A program made the position numbers and the translations under genes. From Pseudomonadota bacterium (GTDB lineage: Bacteria; Desulfobacterota; BSN033; G020346125): a stretch of DNA of 6,096 bases. Positions 5,939 to 6,096 of the stretch are shown in pieces. The notes beneath the pieces were generated by a model. That model was not told the DNA's origin, ran no database searches, and saw nothing but the letters and a program-made list of their open reading frames with translations. Numbering within the stretch: position 1 is the stretch's first letter; each line of letters begins with the position of its first letter. The DNA lies in NCBI GenBank assembly GCA_030673585.1, contig DAOVIU010000086.1:1-6096 (forward strand), read 5' to 3'.

Positions 5939-6094
5939 TTATTCGGAAAATGGCACAGTATTCATATCGTAATACTCTTTTTTTGTCAATTGTTGAGCCA
6001 GTGTGCCCGGGTTGCAGTTGGGTGGGCCCTGACATCCAAAGACTCTATGCCCGGAAGTGCATTTGCTCCGGGCCTCGAAGCAGTTGGAAAGCTG
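5939..6094 (-). CDS. Possible C-terminal end of an unidentified Cys-containing protein (partial)
   Basis: A minus-strand frame is open from the right edge to a TAA at 5939-5941, giving 51 codons. It shows cysteines at codons 5, 12, 21 and 27 within CFEARSKCTSGHRVFGC and QGPPNC, then a charged end (LTKKEYYDMNTVPFSE). The Cys spacing and composition look more like protein than the other frames here, one of which is also open for 36 codons. I recognise no family. It would be the gene upstream of lpdD on the same strand, but the sigma70-like promoter lies inside its last codons, which argues either for an overlapping promoter or for a chance frame. Confidence 0.35.
   Translation of the reverse strand, partial: QLSNCFEARSKCTSGHRVFGCQGPPNCNPGTLAQQLTKKEYYDMNTVPFSE
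5957..5976. promoter_or_regulatory. Dyad AGTATT-N8-AATACT over the -10, possible operator
   Basis: Perfect 6-bp arms (5957-5962 and 5971-5976) frame the TATGAA element of the minus-strand promoter. A 20-bp dyad over a -10 is where a dimeric repressor often binds. On the plus strand the dyad is followed by C and seven T, so it could also be a weak AT-rich terminator for plus-strand transcripts. No regulator gene is in the window. Confidence 0.35.
5961..5989 (-). promoter_or_regulatory. Sigma70-like promoter upstream of lpdD-ubiX
   Basis: On the minus strand TTGACA (5984-5989, full consensus match) is followed by exactly 17 bases and then TATGAA (5961-5966, four of six matches). Initiation would fall near 5954, leaving a leader of about 170 bases before the lpdD ATG at 5784. 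It points towards lpdD-ubiX and is the only good -35/-10 pair I found on this strand. It overlaps the end of a possible coding frame that runs in from the right edge. Confidence 0.5.
6049..6073. repeat. Inverted repeat GCCCGGA / TCCGGGC
   Basis: Perfect 7-bp GC-rich arms (6049-6055 and 6067-6073) enclose an 11-base loop. No T tract follows on either strand, so it is not called a terminator. It lies inside the possible partial coding frame at the right edge and may be chance. Confidence 0.35.
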
Positions 6095-6096
6095 CG

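Noticed and set aside
6047..6096. Plus-strand ATG frame running off the right edge
   Set aside because: It has no ribosome site, is only 16 codons long and conflicts with the better-looking minus-strand frame.
1..6096. CRISPR array, tRNA, rRNA, insertion sequence or phage genes
   Set aside because: No regularly spaced repeats, cloverleaf arms, transposase motifs or phage-type genes were seen on either strand.

Overview
The window carries five protein-coding genes in two convergent blocks, with both edges cutting into neighbouring sequence. The gene content (an M20/AbgB-like amidohydrolase, a UbiX-type flavin prenyltransferase, an LpdD-type prenyl-FMN partner, a YwrD-like gamma-glutamyltransferase and an OFA/MCT-like MFS carrier) suggests a free-living bacterium with catabolic capacity, probably an anaerobe such as a Desulfobacterota member. 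No rRNA, tRNA or other phylogenetic marker is present, so that placement is a weak inference from family distribution.

Left block, plus strand (1-2700): a gamma-glutamyltransferase family hydrolase whose 5' end lies off the window, then after 69 bp a 12-helix MFS transporter. They look co-transcribed. A possible 32-codon ORF starts 5 bp after the transporter stop. The 325 bp between the convergent blocks (2701-3025) holds this small ORF and several inverted repeats, but no clear terminator with a T tract.

Right block, minus strand (5784 down to 3026): lpdD-like gene, ubiX (ATGA overlap with lpdD), a 273-bp gap with interleaved inverted repeats, and an AbgB-like M20 amidohydrolase with a near-perfect Shine-Dalgarno sequence. 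Upstream of lpdD is a sigma70-like promoter (TTGACA, 17 bp, TATGAA) whose -10 lies inside a 6+6 bp dyad, a candidate operator. At the right edge a minus-strand frame with four cysteines ends at 5939. It may be the C-terminus of an unidentified protein.

How they may work together (inference): UbiX makes prenyl-FMN and LpdD-type proteins help load it into a UbiD-type aromatic decarboxylase, which is not in the window. AbgB relatives release aromatic acids from amides such as p-aminobenzoyl-glutamate. The gamma-glutamyltransferase and MFS carrier could handle other acyl-amide or organic-acid substrates. The most unusual point is that the AbgB-like protein has changed several residues expected in the M20 metal site. 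It may therefore have altered metal chemistry or a non-catalytic role.
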